NCBI GenBank assembly: GCA_945862145.1
Contig: CAMAXE010000013.1
Coordinates: 1 to 64,000 of the forward strand
DNA from: Klebsiella pneumoniae
GTDB lineage: Bacteria; Pseudomonadota; Gammaproteobacteria; Pseudomonadales; UBA5518
Reading direction: 5' to 3'
Length of the DNA: 64,000 nt
Each line of letters opens with the position of its first letter. The stretch's first letter is position 1. A model generated the notes under the pieces. The model was not told the origin of the DNA, did not search any database, and was given only the letters and a program-made list of their open reading frames with translations. Below, piece after piece: positions 44,699-53,745 of this stretch. The translations under genes and the position numbers were made by a program.

Positions 44699-46471
44699 TT
44701 GCGCACCGAATTGACACCCACACGTCACGAACTGCCATTCCGCCCTGCGGATTTTCGCACCCTTACCGAGGCGCTGGATTACGCAGCGCGCGGGGAGACT
44801 GGCGCAAATTTCTACACCGGACGTGGCGAATTCTCATCTAGCCTTCCCTTCTCCGACCTTCGCACAGAGGCGCTGGGCCTCGCCAGGCGGCTGCTGGGGC
44901 TCGGCATGCACAAGGGCGACCGGGTCGCCATGGTGGCAGAGACCCATCCGGATTTTCTCCGCGTGTTCTTCGGCTGTCAGTACGCAGGACTCGTCCCGGT
45001 GGCTCTGCCGGCTACGATAAATCTGGGTGGTCACCAGAGCTTCGTGGCGCAGTTGCGTGGCCTGATCAAAAACAGCGGCGCGTCGGTGGCCATTGCCTCG
45101 GAAGGCTTCCTGCCTTTCGTGCTCGAGGCCGTCGAAGACATGGCGCTCCTCATGGTGGGTGAGCCCGCGGAGTTCGACCTGTTGCCCGAGGCGAGCGGCG
45201 AACTGCCGCTGATCGAGCCGGGCGATGTGTCGTATCTGCAGTACACCTCGGGCAGCACACGCTTCCCGCGCGGCGTGATCATCGAGCACCGCGCGGTGAT
45301 GAACAACCTGCACGGGATCATCACGGCAGGCGTAAAAATCCGTGAGGGCGATCGTTGTTTCTCATGGCTGCCGTTCTACCACGACATGGGCCTTGTTGGT
45401 CTGGTGCTGGTACCGGTGGCCGCGCAGATGTCCGTCGACTACATGGACACCCGCGATTTCGCCATGCGCCCTCGGCAATGGCTCAGTCTGATGTCACAGA
45501 CCAAGGCAACTATCTCGTTCAGCCCCTCCTTCGGCTATGAACTCTGCGCCCGTCGCCTGCGCGAAGGCGAGGCCGCTCACTACGATCTCAGCAACTGGCG
45601 TGTTGCGGGGATCGGCGCGGAGATGATTCGCTGGGAAACCCTCGAGCGCTTCGCCAAGGCCCTGGCGCCAGCGGGATTCGACCCGCGTGCATTCCTCGCC
45701 TGCTACGGGATGGCGGAGTGCTCGCTGGCCGTGAGCTTCACGCCGCTCTTCGGCGGCTTCCGCACCGACGTGGTGGATCTCGATCACCTTGCTGACCATG
45801 GCGAGGCGCTGCCGCCGGCAGATGGCGCCACGGGACGGGCGCGTGCCTTCGTCGATTGCGGCGAACCACTTCCCGGTTACGAGATGGAGATCCGCGGCGA
45901 CGACGGCACGATCCTTCCGGATCGCAGCACCGGGACGATCTTTGTGCGCGGCCCCAGTGTCATGAGGGGCTATTTCAACGCGCCGGCTGAAACCGCCGCA
46001 GCGCTGAGCACCGATGGCTGGCTGAACACCGGAGACATCGGCTATCTGGTCGATGGCAGCCTGGTGATCACCGGGCGCCAGAAGGATCTCATCATCATCA
46101 ACGGCCGCAACATCTGGCCGCAGGACCTCGAGTATCTCGCCGAGCACCAGCCAGAGGCCCGCGTCGGCGATGCACTGGCCTTCTCGGTGCCGGGACCGGA
46201 GTCACGCGAAGTCTGCGTACTGGTGGTGCAGTGCCGGGAAACCAACGCCCAGCGCCGCGGCGCGCTGATCGAGCGGCTTACGCGCCTGGTGAGACTCGAA
46301 ATGGGCATCGACAGCTACGTCGAACTGGTCCCGCCGCACACACTGCCCCGTACCTCCTCCGGCAAGCTGTCCCGCTCCAAGGCGCGCCAGACCTTTATGG
46401 AGACCCACGATCTGGTTGACGTGGCCGCAGTGGCAGAAGGCGCGCCGCCGAAACATCAAGTCTCTGCCTGA
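44699..46471 (+). CDS. Fatty acyl-AMP ligase / acyl-ACP synthetase
   Basis: A 590-residue ANL-superfamily adenylate-forming enzyme. It starts at TTG 44699 with AAGGGA upstream. Motifs: the P-loop YTSGSTRFPRGVIIEHRAVM near 180-200, LPFYHDMGLVGLVL near 221-234, ACYGMAECSLAVSF near 337, and TGDIGYLVDGSLVITGRQKDLI near 443-464. The form LPxYHDMGL and YGMAE is typical of fatty acyl-AMP ligases, which hand the acyl group to an ACP instead of CoA. In Caulobacter an acyl-ACP synthetase loads the ceramide ACP. That is the likely role here. Confidence 0.85.
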   Translation: MRTELTPTRHELPFRPADFRTLTEALDYAARGETGANFYTGRGEFSSSLPFSDLRTEALGLARRLLGLGMHKGDRVAMVAETHPDFLRVFFGCQYAGLVPVALPATINLGGHQSFVAQLRGLIKNSGASVAIASEGFLPFVLEAVEDMALLMVGEPAEFDLLPEASGELPLIEPGDVSYLQYTSGSTRFPRGVIIEHRAVMNNLHGIITAGVKIREGDRCFSWLPFYHDMGLVGLVLVPVAAQMSVDYMDTRDFAMRPRQWLSLMSQTKATISFSPSFGYELCARRLREGEAAHYDLSNWRVAGIGAEMIRWETLERFAKALAPAGFDPRAFLACYGMAECSLAVSFTPLFGGFRTDVVDLDHLADHGEALPPADGATGRARAFVDCGEPLPGYEMEIRGDDGTILPDRSTGTIFVRGPSVMRGYFNAPAETAAALSTDGWLNTGDIGYLVDGSLVITGRQKDLIIINGRNIWPQDLEYLAEHQPEARVGDALAFSVPGPESREVCVLVVQCRETNAQRRGALIERLTRLVRLEMGIDSYVELVPPHTLPRTSSGKLSRSKARQTFMETHDLVDVAAVAEGAPPKHQVSA

Positions 46472-46501
46472 TTCGCTGTCTCGTTTGCGCGACAGCCCGG
46501 C

Positions 46502-47425
46502 ATGCTCATAGCGATCACAGGCGCGACTGGCTTCATCGGTCAGCGTCTGGCTAAAGCGCTTATCAAGGCAGGCCATGAACTCAGGGCGCTCACGCGCCAG
46601 CCCTCGGCGGCACTGCCTCCCGAGATCGAACAGATATCCGGTGATCTTGCAGATACCGACGCCCTCGGGCATCTGGTGCGAGGGGTAGACGCGGTCATGC
46701 ATCTCGCAGGTGCAGTGCGTGGAGCGAAGGCAAATGACTTTGACCGCCCCAATGTCCAGGGCACCCGTAACCTGCTGCTGCAGATGCAGCACGAAGCCCC
46801 AGCATGCCCCTTGCTGTTCATCTCATCACTGGCGGCCCGTGAGCCCGCCCTGTCGCACTATGCCGCGAGCAAACGCCAGGCCGAGCATCTGCTGGTCGAG
46901 CTCGCCAACGAGCGCCCCTGGCTGATCCTGCGACCCCCTGCGGTGTACGGACCGGGCGATCGCGAGATGCTCCCGGTATTCCGGTTCATGGCACGGACCG
47001 GCATCGCTCCCTGCGCGGGGAAGCGCAGTGACCGCCTCTCGCTGATCTTTGTCGATGATCTGGTCGCGGTGGCCATGGCGTGGCTGCAGCGCGCCACCAC
47101 CTTACGCAGCGGCTGCATGAGTCTCCACGACGGGCAAGCCGGTGGCTATGACTGGAATGACCTCGCCCGTCTGACTGGCATCGCCTGCGGTCGGACGGTA
47201 CATCCATGGGAAGTGCCCCGCCCCCTGCTTGATCTTGCTGCGAGCGTGAATCCTCTGCTCTGCGCCCTGCTTGGCAGCGCGCCAATGCTGTCACCCGCCA
47301 AGCTTCGCGAGCTGCGTCATCCGGACTGGGTCTGCGACAACCGCGAGATCACGCAATTGCTCGGTTGGGAGCCGCGCATTTCGCTCACAGAAGGCCTGGC
47401 GGCGACAGGCGGCTGGCAGGATTAA
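46502..47425 (+). CDS. cerR: NAD-dependent epimerase family, ceramide reductase-like
   Basis: A 307-residue extended SDR. TGATGFIG is at 6-13, HLAGAVRG near 67 and YAASK (Tyr/Lys) near 120-124 with Ser in FISSLAA near 107, and ILRPPAVYGPGDREM near 140. Begins 30 bases after the acyl ligase. In Caulobacter an epimerase-like protein encoded beside spt, CerR, reduces the 3-oxo group of oxidised ceramide. This gene is the fifth of the ceramide set, so the same role is likely. NADPH or NADH use cannot be decided. Confidence 0.8.
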   Translation: MLIAITGATGFIGQRLAKALIKAGHELRALTRQPSAALPPEIEQISGDLADTDALGHLVRGVDAVMHLAGAVRGAKANDFDRPNVQGTRNLLLQMQHEAPACPLLFISSLAAREPALSHYAASKRQAEHLLVELANERPWLILRPPAVYGPGDREMLPVFRFMARTGIAPCAGKRSDRLSLIFVDDLVAVAMAWLQRATTLRSGCMSLHDGQAGGYDWNDLARLTGIACGRTVHPWEVPRPLLDLAASVNPLLCALLGSAPMLSPAKLRELRHPDWVCDNREITQLLGWEPRISLTEGLAATGGWQD

Positions 47426-47515
47426 CACTGTGCCTGCAGCACCTCACTGCGGCTGGACGCGGCAGCCAAGCCGTCGATAAGCTTGCCCCCCAATGGCGCC
47501 GTAAGGACAACTGAC

Positions 47516-48757
47516 ATGGCTGGCTGCCCTCTCGCCAACCTGATCGACCCCGACACTTACGCCGAGGGCATGCCCTACGACGAACTGCGTCGCTACCGCG
47601 AACAGGGAGCCGTCGTCTGGCATGACGACCCGCGAACCGGCGTGCCCTACTGGGCCGTGGTCGGGCAGCAGGAACTCGACTACGTCTCCAAACACCCAGC
47701 TCTATTCTCCTCGGCTGCGCGATCCCCCTTCCCCGCCGAATACCCGCAAGACCAGGTAGAGACCATCCACCGCAAGACGATCATCGGGATGGACCCCCCG
47801 CTGCACCAGAAGGTGCGACGGATCATGCGCGCGGCGTTCACTCCAAGCGCCGTAGACGCGCACGAGGCGATGTTCCGCCAGCATGCGCGGCGGATCGTCG
47901 ATGCCGTGCTCCCGCGGGGCGAGTGCGAGTTCGTCGAGGAAGTGGCGGCGGAACTTCCACTGCTGGCAATCCTCGAGCTGCTCGGCGTGGATCCCGCCGA
48001 CCGCAAGGATTTCTTCAACTGGACCAACACCATGATTTTTGCCGATGACCCCGACATGGCGGTCTCGGAACTGGATGGCCAGATCGCCGCGGCCAACGTG
48101 ATCGGCTATGCGATGAAGCTTGCCGAAGCACACCGTGTATCGCCGGCAAAAAACGTCCTCGGTGCCCTGCTCGATGGCCGCATCGACGGCGAGCCCCTCA
48201 GCACCGAGGAGTTCGTCTGGATGTTCGTGCTGACACTGGTGGGCGGCAACGAGAGCACCCGCACGGTAATCGCCCACGGCATGCGCCTGCTGATGGAACA
48301 TCCCGAGCAGTTGCAGTACCTCGTGGAAAATCCCGATCGCATCGCTGCGGCCACCGAGGAGATGCTGCGCTACAACACGGCCTTCATCGCCATGCGGCGC
48401 ACCGCCATGCAGGATGTGGAGCTGGGCGGGCAGTCGATCCGCGCGGGCGACAAGGTGCTGTTGCACTACCACGCGATAAACCATGACGAGCGGGTGTTCG
48501 GCGACGATGCGATGCGCTTTGATGTGCGTCGCCCCGAGCGCATGCCGGACCTCTACAACCAGCTCCGCTCCTTCGGTATCGGGCAGCACTTCTGTATCGG
48601 CTCGCACCTGGCGCGGCTGGAGTTGCGGGTGATGTTCGAGGAAATCATCCCCCGTCTGCGCAACCCCGGGTTGCTGGCGCCGCCGCGATTCGTCCGCTCC
48701 TTCTTCGTGAACGGCATCAAAGAGATGAAAGTCCGCTTTGACTCTGCCCCCATCTGA
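47516..48757 (+). CDS. Cytochrome P450
   Basis: A 413-residue soluble P450. The start at 47516 has AAGGA 8 bases upstream and follows an upstream start at 47483 that lacks one. The heme-binding loop FGIGQHFCIGSHLAR has its thiolate Cys near 360; the EEMLR K-helix is near 289. The I-helix oxygen-activation motif reads LVGGNESTRTV near 240 in place of the common AGxDTT, a form seen in actinobacterial-type steroid and fatty-acid P450s. No ferredoxin gene is adjacent. It may hydroxylate a lipid of the cluster or act on an imported steroid or fatty acid. Confidence 0.9.
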   Translation: MAGCPLANLIDPDTYAEGMPYDELRRYREQGAVVWHDDPRTGVPYWAVVGQQELDYVSKHPALFSSAARSPFPAEYPQDQVETIHRKTIIGMDPPLHQKVRRIMRAAFTPSAVDAHEAMFRQHARRIVDAVLPRGECEFVEEVAAELPLLAILELLGVDPADRKDFFNWTNTMIFADDPDMAVSELDGQIAAANVIGYAMKLAEAHRVSPAKNVLGALLDGRIDGEPLSTEEFVWMFVLTLVGGNESTRTVIAHGMRLLMEHPEQLQYLVENPDRIAAATEEMLRYNTAFIAMRRTAMQDVELGGQSIRAGDKVLLHYHAINHDERVFGDDAMRFDVRRPERMPDLYNQLRSFGIGQHFCIGSHLARLELRVMFEEIIPRLRNPGLLAPPRFVRSFFVNGIKEMKVRFDSAPI

Positions 48758-48893
48758 TGTCGATTTTTTTTACACTCCAGGCAGCCGCTCAGCACAGCTG
48801 CAGACACAACTCCCTGCTGTAAAAGAATATTCTGTTATCGGTACAAGAATTGCTTTAGAGTTTTTTAAATAGATCCGGCGTCAACTGACCACC

Positions 48894-49073
48894 ATGCATC
48901 TCAGATCAGGCGAAGCGTCGATGCCTCCGTTCCGGACCGACCGCTTGTATCAGGTCGACGGTCGCTGGTATTTCGTCACCCGAGAGAAGTCCCGCGAAGG
49001 GCCTTACGACAACCGGATCGACGCCAGCCTCGGCGTGCAGCGCTACGTCTCGCACGTGCGCGCATCGATCTGA
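48894..49073 (+). CDS. DUF6316-like small protein
   Basis: A small frame of 59 residues (or 50 from an ATG at 48921). It reads RTDRLYQVDGRWYFVTREKSREGPYDNRIDASLG and ends with VSHVRASI. The pattern R-x-D-R-x-Y, W-Y-F-x-T-R-E, G-P-[FY] with later Ala/Tyr is that of DUF6316 proteins, which are small and of unknown function in marine gammaproteobacteria. The family name is from memory. It lies in the 370-base gap between the P450 and the TrmH-type gene. No ribosome site is strong. Confidence 0.65.
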   Translation: MHLRSGEASMPPFRTDRLYQVDGRWYFVTREKSREGPYDNRIDASLGVQRYVSHVRASI

Positions 49074-49125
49074 GCGCCCCCCGTCCCGGCCGCGCCGCAA
49101 AGCGCGGCAGGCGGCGTGTCCCCTG

Positions 49126-49902
49126 ATGAAACCACCCTCCCCCGAGTACGCCGAGCGCAAGGCGCGTTTCGGTCGCTGCCTGACGATCTATGGCCGCAAG
49201 CCCGTGCTCGAGGCGCTGCAGTGCGCCGAGGTCCGCTGCGAACGCCTGCATCTCGCCCGCAGCAACCGCGAAGCAGCCATCCTGGACGAGATCGTGGCGC
49301 TGGCTCGCAGCAAGGGCGCAGAGCTGCGCGAGCACGACCGTCCGGCCCTGGCGCACATCTCGCGCAATGCCCGTGAGGACCAGGGCGTAGCGGCAGATCT
49401 GCGCTGGCCCGGGTACCGGCAGTTCGAGGACTTTCTGGAAGAGCCTGCCTCGGCGCTCCACCCCCTGCTCGCCGTCGACGGCATCACCAACCCGCAGAAC
49501 CTCGGGATGCTGATCCGCTCGGCGGCGGCCGCAGGCAGCGCACTCCTGCTGCCACGCGAAGGCAACTGCGACATCTCCCCCCTGGTGATCAAGGCGAGCG
49601 CGGGAACCGTGTTCCGCGCGAGCATCATCCGCTGCAACGTCTTGCCCCAGGCCTTGGGGCAACTGCGTGCGGGAGGCTGGCATGTAGCGGCACTGGCGGC
49701 GGGCGCGGGTCGCAGCCTGTTCGATGCACTAGCCCCGGGGCCACGCGTCTTCGTGCTGGGTGGCGAAAGCACTGGACTGACGGCGGAGACGCTGGCGCTC
49801 GCGAACGAGCGTCTGTCGATACCGATGGCGAACGGCGTGGAATCGCTGAATGTGGCCGTAACAGGCGCCCTGGTGGCCTACCGGGGCCGGCTCCCTCGCT
49901 GA
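49126..49902 (+). CDS. TrmH-family RNA 2'-O-methyltransferase
   Basis: A 258-residue SPOUT methyltransferase. An N-terminal L30e-like substrate-binding domain (YGRKPVLEALQCAEVRCERLHLARSN) precedes the SpoU core: LLAVDGITNPQNLGMLIRSAAAAG near 118-141 (motif 1), VFVLGGESTGLT near 210-221 (motif 2) and IPMANGVESLNVAVTGAL near 233-250 (motif 3, cofactor knot). It methylates a ribose in tRNA or rRNA; TrmH, RlmB and TsnR-like roles cannot be separated here. Transcribed alone. Confidence 0.87.
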   Translation: MKPPSPEYAERKARFGRCLTIYGRKPVLEALQCAEVRCERLHLARSNREAAILDEIVALARSKGAELREHDRPALAHISRNAREDQGVAADLRWPGYRQFEDFLEEPASALHPLLAVDGITNPQNLGMLIRSAAAAGSALLLPREGNCDISPLVIKASAGTVFRASIIRCNVLPQALGQLRAGGWHVAALAAGAGRSLFDALAPGPRVFVLGGESTGLTAETLALANERLSIPMANGVESLNVAVTGALVAYRGRLPR

Positions 49903-49914
49903 GGCCGCACGCCC

Positions 49915-51093
49915 TCAGCGCACCAGACAGCCCATCGCGTCTTCCAGTCCGCGCAAGGTCATGGGGAACATGCGGTCCTCGACCAACTGCCGCGTGAGAT
50001 CGATCGACTGCGTGAAGTCCCAGTGCTCCTCGGGCGTGGGATTCAGCCACACCACCTTGGCCCAGGTCTGCACCACCCGCTGCATCCACAGCGCGCCCGC
50101 CTCCTCGTTGAAATACTCCACGCTACCGCCTGCCTGCAGGATCTCGTAGGGGGACATCGAGGCATCGCCGACGAAAATCACCTTGTAGTCATGCGGGTAC
50201 TTGTGAAGAAGATCGAGCGTGCTGATCTTCTCACTCTGGCGACGCGCGTTATTGCGCCAGACCGCGTCGTAAATGAAGTTATGGAAGTAGAAATACTCCA
50301 TGTGTTTGAACTCGGTGCGCGCCGCCGAGAACAACTGCTCGCAGGTGCGAATGTGCGGATCCATGGAGCCGCCCACATCGAAGAAGATCAGCACTTTCAC
50401 CGAGTTGTGCCGCTCCGGCACCATCTTCAGCTCCAGCAGCCCGGCGTTGCGGGCCGTCGAGCGGATGGTGTCGGGCACATCCAGTTCTTCAGCAGCGCCG
50501 GTGCGCGCGAACTTGCGCAGCCGCCGCAAGGCGATCTTGATATTGCGCGTGCCGATCTCGACCGAATCGTCCAGGTTCCTGAACTCGCGCTTCTCCCAGA
50601 CCTTGGCGGCGCGCTGGTTGCCACCGTTCGGTCCGACCCGGATACCTTCAGGGTTGTAGCCCTGCGCACCGAAGGGCGAGGTACCACCCGTGCCGATCCA
50701 CTTGTTGCCACCCTCGTGGCGGCCTTTCTGTTCCTCGAGACGCTTCTTGAACTCCTCGATCAGCTTCTCCAGCCCGCCGAGGGATTCGATCTTCGCTTTC
50801 TCTTCATCGCTGAGCGTTTTCTCGAACTCCTTGCGCAGCCAGTCCTCCGGTATGAGCGTCGAGAGGATGTCATCGAGCGTCGCGATGTCCTTGAAATAGC
50901 CAGCAAAGGCGCGATCGAAACGATCGAAGTGCTTCTCGTCCTTCACCAGGATCGTGCGGCTCAGGTAATAGAACGCATCGATATCGGCAAAGGCGAGTCG
51001 CGCGCGTAGGGCTCCGATCAGGTCGAGGTACTCACGGATCGAGACCGGCACGCCCCCCGCACGCAGACCCGCGAAAAAATTCAGTAGCATCAA
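49915..51093 (-). CDS. CoxE-like VWA domain protein
   Basis: A 392-residue protein with an N-terminal helical domain and a C-terminal von Willebrand A domain. The MIDAS-type loop reads FFDVGGSMDPHIRTCE near 245-258, where the usual D-x-S-x-S is D-V-G-G-S; this is common in the CoxE-like subgroup but departs from the classic metal site. It overlaps the upstream AAA ATPase as ATGA. Such VWA/MoxR pairs act as a chaperone that inserts metal cofactors or activates protein complexes. Partner target unknown. Confidence 0.82.
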   Translation of the reverse strand: MMLLNFFAGLRAGGVPVSIREYLDLIGALRARLAFADIDAFYYLSRTILVKDEKHFDRFDRAFAGYFKDIATLDDILSTLIPEDWLRKEFEKTLSDEEKAKIESLGGLEKLIEEFKKRLEEQKGRHEGGNKWIGTGGTSPFGAQGYNPEGIRVGPNGGNQRAAKVWEKREFRNLDDSVEIGTRNIKIALRRLRKFARTGAAEELDVPDTIRSTARNAGLLELKMVPERHNSVKVLIFFDVGGSMDPHIRTCEQLFSAARTEFKHMEYFYFHNFIYDAVWRNNARRQSEKISTLDLLHKYPHDYKVIFVGDASMSPYEILQAGGSVEYFNEEAGALWMQRVVQTWAKVVWLNPTPEEHWDFTQSIDLTRQLVEDRMFPMTLRGLEDAMGCLVR

Positions 51094-51938
51094 CGACGGC
51101 TCTCGCGCCGATGCATGAAGGCCAGTCGCTCCAGCAGATGCACGTCCTGCTCGTTCTTGACCAGCGCACCGTAGAGCGGCGGGATCGCCTTGCTGGCGTC
51201 GCGGTTTTTCAGGATCTCGTCGGGGATGTCATCGGCCAGCAGCAGTTTCAGCCAGTCGATCAATTCTGAGGTGGAGGGCTTTTTCTTCAGGCCGGGTACA
51301 CCGCGCACCTCGAAGAAAATGTCCATTGCCTCACTCACCAGCGACTTCTTGATGCCCGGAAAATGCACCTCGACGATGCGCTGCATCGTGTCCTTGTCGG
51401 GGAAGCGGATGAAGTGGAAGAAGCAGCGACGCAGGAAGGCGTCAGGCAGTTCTTTCTCGTTGTTGCTGGTGATGATGACGATGGGGCGCACGCTGGCGCG
51501 CACGTTCTCGCCCGTCTCGTAGACGTGGAATTCCATGCGATCGAGTTCGAGCAGGAGGTCGTTGGGGAATTCGATATCGGCCTTGTCGATCTCGTCGATC
51601 AGCAGCACGGGCTGCTCGGGCGCCACGAAGGCCTCCCACAGGCGTCCCTTGCGGATGTAGTTGCCGATGTCGTGCACGCGTGAGTCACCGAGCTGGGAGT
51701 CACGCAGCCGCGAGACGGCGTCGTATTCGTAGAGCCCCTGCTGGGCCTTGGTGGTGGACTTGATGTGCCACTGCAGCAGGGGCTTGCCCAGCGCGCGCGC
51801 GATCTCCTCGGCGAGCATGGTCTTGCCGGTGCCGGGCTCGCCCTTGATCAGCAGCGGCCGCCGCAATGTGACGGCTGCGTTAACAGCCATCTGCAGATCC
51901 TCGGTGGCGATGTACCGGTCCGTACCCGTAAAACTCAT
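51090..51938 (-). CDS. MoxR-type AAA+ ATPase
   Basis: A 282-residue AAA+ ATPase of the MoxR group. Walker A GEPGTGKT near 33-40, Walker [11 protein letters not shown] near 102-111 and sensor 1 [15 protein letters not shown] near 147 are visible. The start at 51938 ([20 protein letters not shown]) is the usual N-terminus; the longer frame from 52217 is antisense to the cysteine synthase start region. It is coupled to the CoxE-like VWA gene and probably works with it to remodel a target complex. Confidence 0.88.
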   Translation of the reverse strand: MSFTGTDRYIATEDLQMAVNAAVTLRRPLLIKGEPGTGKTMLAEEIARALGKPLLQWHIKSTTKAQQGLYEYDAVSRLRDSQLGDSRVHDIGNYIRKGRLWEAFVAPEQPVLLIDEIDKADIEFPNDLLLELDRMEFHVYETGENVRASVRPIVIITSNNEKELPDAFLRRCFFHFIRFPDKDTMQRIVEVHFPGIKKSLVSEAMDIFFEVRGVPGLKKKPSTSELIDWLKLLLADDIPDEILKNRDASKAIPPLYGALVKNEQDVHLLERLAFMHRRESRR

Positions 51939-52140
51939 GCGCGCTCCCCGTTGTCGCATCGCCCGGACGGAGCGCTGCGCCCCGTTTGCGGTCGATGTCG
52001 TTGAAGAACCGAGTCTAAACCAGCACGGCGTGCTGCCGGACTGTCGAAATTGCTCAGAATGCACTGCCGCACCGATGCATGGACGCGGTCCCCGACGGAG
52101 GGTAGCCTTGGGCTTCGAGCACGCGCCAAGGAGCCCGCGA

Positions 52141-53115
52141 ATGAACGTCTTGTCCGACAACAGCCTGTCTATCGGCAACACGCCGCTGGTGCGGCTGAAC
52201 CGCGTGACCACCGGCACCGTCTACGCCAAGCTCGAGAGCCGTAACCCGGCGTTCTCGGTGAAATGCCGCATCGGCTCCAGCATGGTCTGGGCAGCCGAGC
52301 AGGACGGCTCGCTCCGGCCGGGCATGGAGATCGTCGAACCCACCAGCGGCAACACCGGCATCGCGCTCGCATTCGTGGCCGCGGCCCGTGGCTACCGCAT
52401 TACGCTCACGATGCCGCACACCATGAGCCTGGAGCGCCGGCAGGTGATAGCCGCGCTGGGTGCGAACCTCGTGCTCACCGACGGCGTACTCGGCATGAAG
52501 GGCTGCATCGCCAAGGCAGCGGAACTGGTGAGCCAGGATCCCGAACAGCGCCTGATGATGCAGCAGTTCCAGAACCCGGCGAACCCGGCCATCCACGAGC
52601 GCACCACGGGGCCGGAAATCTGGCGCGACACCGACGGCGCGATCGATGTGCTCGTGTGCGGTGTGGGCACGGGCGGCACGCTGACGGGTATCTCGCGCTA
52701 CATCAAGAACACCCAGGGCAAGGCCATCACCTCCGTGGCCGTAGAACCCGCCTCCTCCACCATGATCACCAACACGCTGGCCGGGCTGCCACCGACGCAT
52801 GCACCGCACAAGATCCAGGGTATCGGGGCCGGCTTCGTGCCCGGGAATCTCGACCTCTCGATGGTCGACCAGGTCGAGCAGGTGAGCGATGCCGAGGCCA
52901 TGGAGTTCGCACACCGCCTGATGCGCGAGGAAGGAATACTGGCAGGCATCTCCTGCGGCGCGGCCGCGGCGGTGGCAGCACGCGTGGCCGCACAGCCGCA
53001 ACATCAGGGCAAGACAATCGTGGTGGTATTGCCCGACTCGGGCGAGCGCTATCTGCGCAGCCCGCTCTTCGAGGGCCGCTTCGGGGACCGCGAACTGGTG
53101 CAGGCGATCAGCTAG
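52141..53115 (+). CDS. cysK: Cysteine synthase A
   Basis: A 324-residue PLP enzyme that makes cysteine from O-acetylserine and sulfide. The PLP Lys lies in [15 protein letters not shown] (K41), the substrate loop is [14 protein letters not shown] near 67-80, and the C-terminal [11 protein letters not shown] is family-typical. The PxFSVKxR form matches CysK over CysM. Divergent from MoxR. If the EamA exporter at 4598 handles O-acetylserine, the two share a metabolite, though far apart. The end overlaps the following minus-strand gene by 4 bases. Confidence 0.93.
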   Translation: MNVLSDNSLSIGNTPLVRLNRVTTGTVYAKLESRNPAFSVKCRIGSSMVWAAEQDGSLRPGMEIVEPTSGNTGIALAFVAAARGYRITLTMPHTMSLERRQVIAALGANLVLTDGVLGMKGCIAKAAELVSQDPEQRLMMQQFQNPANPAIHERTTGPEIWRDTDGAIDVLVCGVGTGGTLTGISRYIKNTQGKAITSVAVEPASSTMITNTLAGLPPTHAPHKIQGIGAGFVPGNLDLSMVDQVEQVSDAEAMEFAHRLMREEGILAGISCGAAAAVAARVAAQPQHQGKTIVVVLPDSGERYLRSPLFEGRFGDRELVQAIS

Positions 53116-53498
53116 CGACCCGCCGGGGGCTGCACCCCGGAACCGCGCCGGCCGCCCACCAGCCGGTTCCACAGAAATCGCAGCACCCACGCGCCCAGCA
53201 CGGCAAATCCCGCGATCAGCGCGACGCGCACGCCCACCAGCGGACCAAGCCCTGCATCGGGGGCGGTGAGGAATTCATAGGTCACGATGAACAGCGCCGG
53301 CGCGAGATGCCCCTGCGTGCCATCAACCGAGGCAGGCGTGAGCACCACGACCGCCAACACCACCCGCAGCGCATCACGCAGCCAGCCCCAGACGGGTCGC
53401 GTGACGCGCCAGACGACCAGCAACAGGGCGGCCGATGCCAGCAGGTAAATGGACCACGCCATGAGGTAATCCGTCGTGGTCTGCACCTCAGACGACAC
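53112..53498 (-). CDS. Hypothetical membrane protein
   Basis: A 128-residue protein with three or four hydrophobic helices ([50 protein letters not shown]) and a basic tail. Starts 11 bases before the YcgL stop, so it is the last gene of the dnaX-recR-rnd operon. The family is not recognised. Short membrane proteins at this position occur in related genomes, but function is unknown. Confidence 0.72.
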   Translation of the reverse strand: MSSEVQTTTDYLMAWSIYLLASAALLLVVWRVTRPVWGWLRDALRVVLAVVVLTPASVDGTQGHLAPALFIVTYEFLTAPDAGLGPLVGVRVALIAGFAVLGAWVLRFLWNRLVGGRRGSGVQPPAGR

Positions 53499-53745
53499 CG
53501 GGCGCGGGAACCGGGGGCAGTTGCAGGAAATACCCCTGCTCGTCGATCAACCGCAACACCTCGGCGGCCTCCGCGCGCGCGAGGCGACGCCCCGGGTGCA
53601 GCGCAATGGTCATCGCCCGATCCGTGCCGCCAAGCTCGCGCAAGAGCGCCTCTGGCACCCGTGCAAAGCCCTCGTGATGTTCGACAAAGATATACGTGTC
53701 CGGATTACGCCGGGAGCGGAACACCGCGCAGACGATGCGGCTCAT
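53488..53745 (-). CDS. ycgL: YcgL-domain protein
   Basis: An 85-residue protein of the YcgL family (DUF709): VCAVFRSRRNPDTYIFVEHHEGFARVPEALL near residues 5-35. A small alpha/beta protein of unknown biochemical role. Its start overlaps the rnd stop by 4 bases (ATGA), the known rnd-ycgL pairing of pseudomonads. The C-terminus contains a Pro-rich tail ([10 protein letters not shown]). Confidence 0.88.
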   Translation of the reverse strand: MSRIVCAVFRSRRNPDTYIFVEHHEGFARVPEALLRELGGTDRAMTIALHPGRRLARAEAAEVLRLIDEQGYFLQLPPVPAPGVV

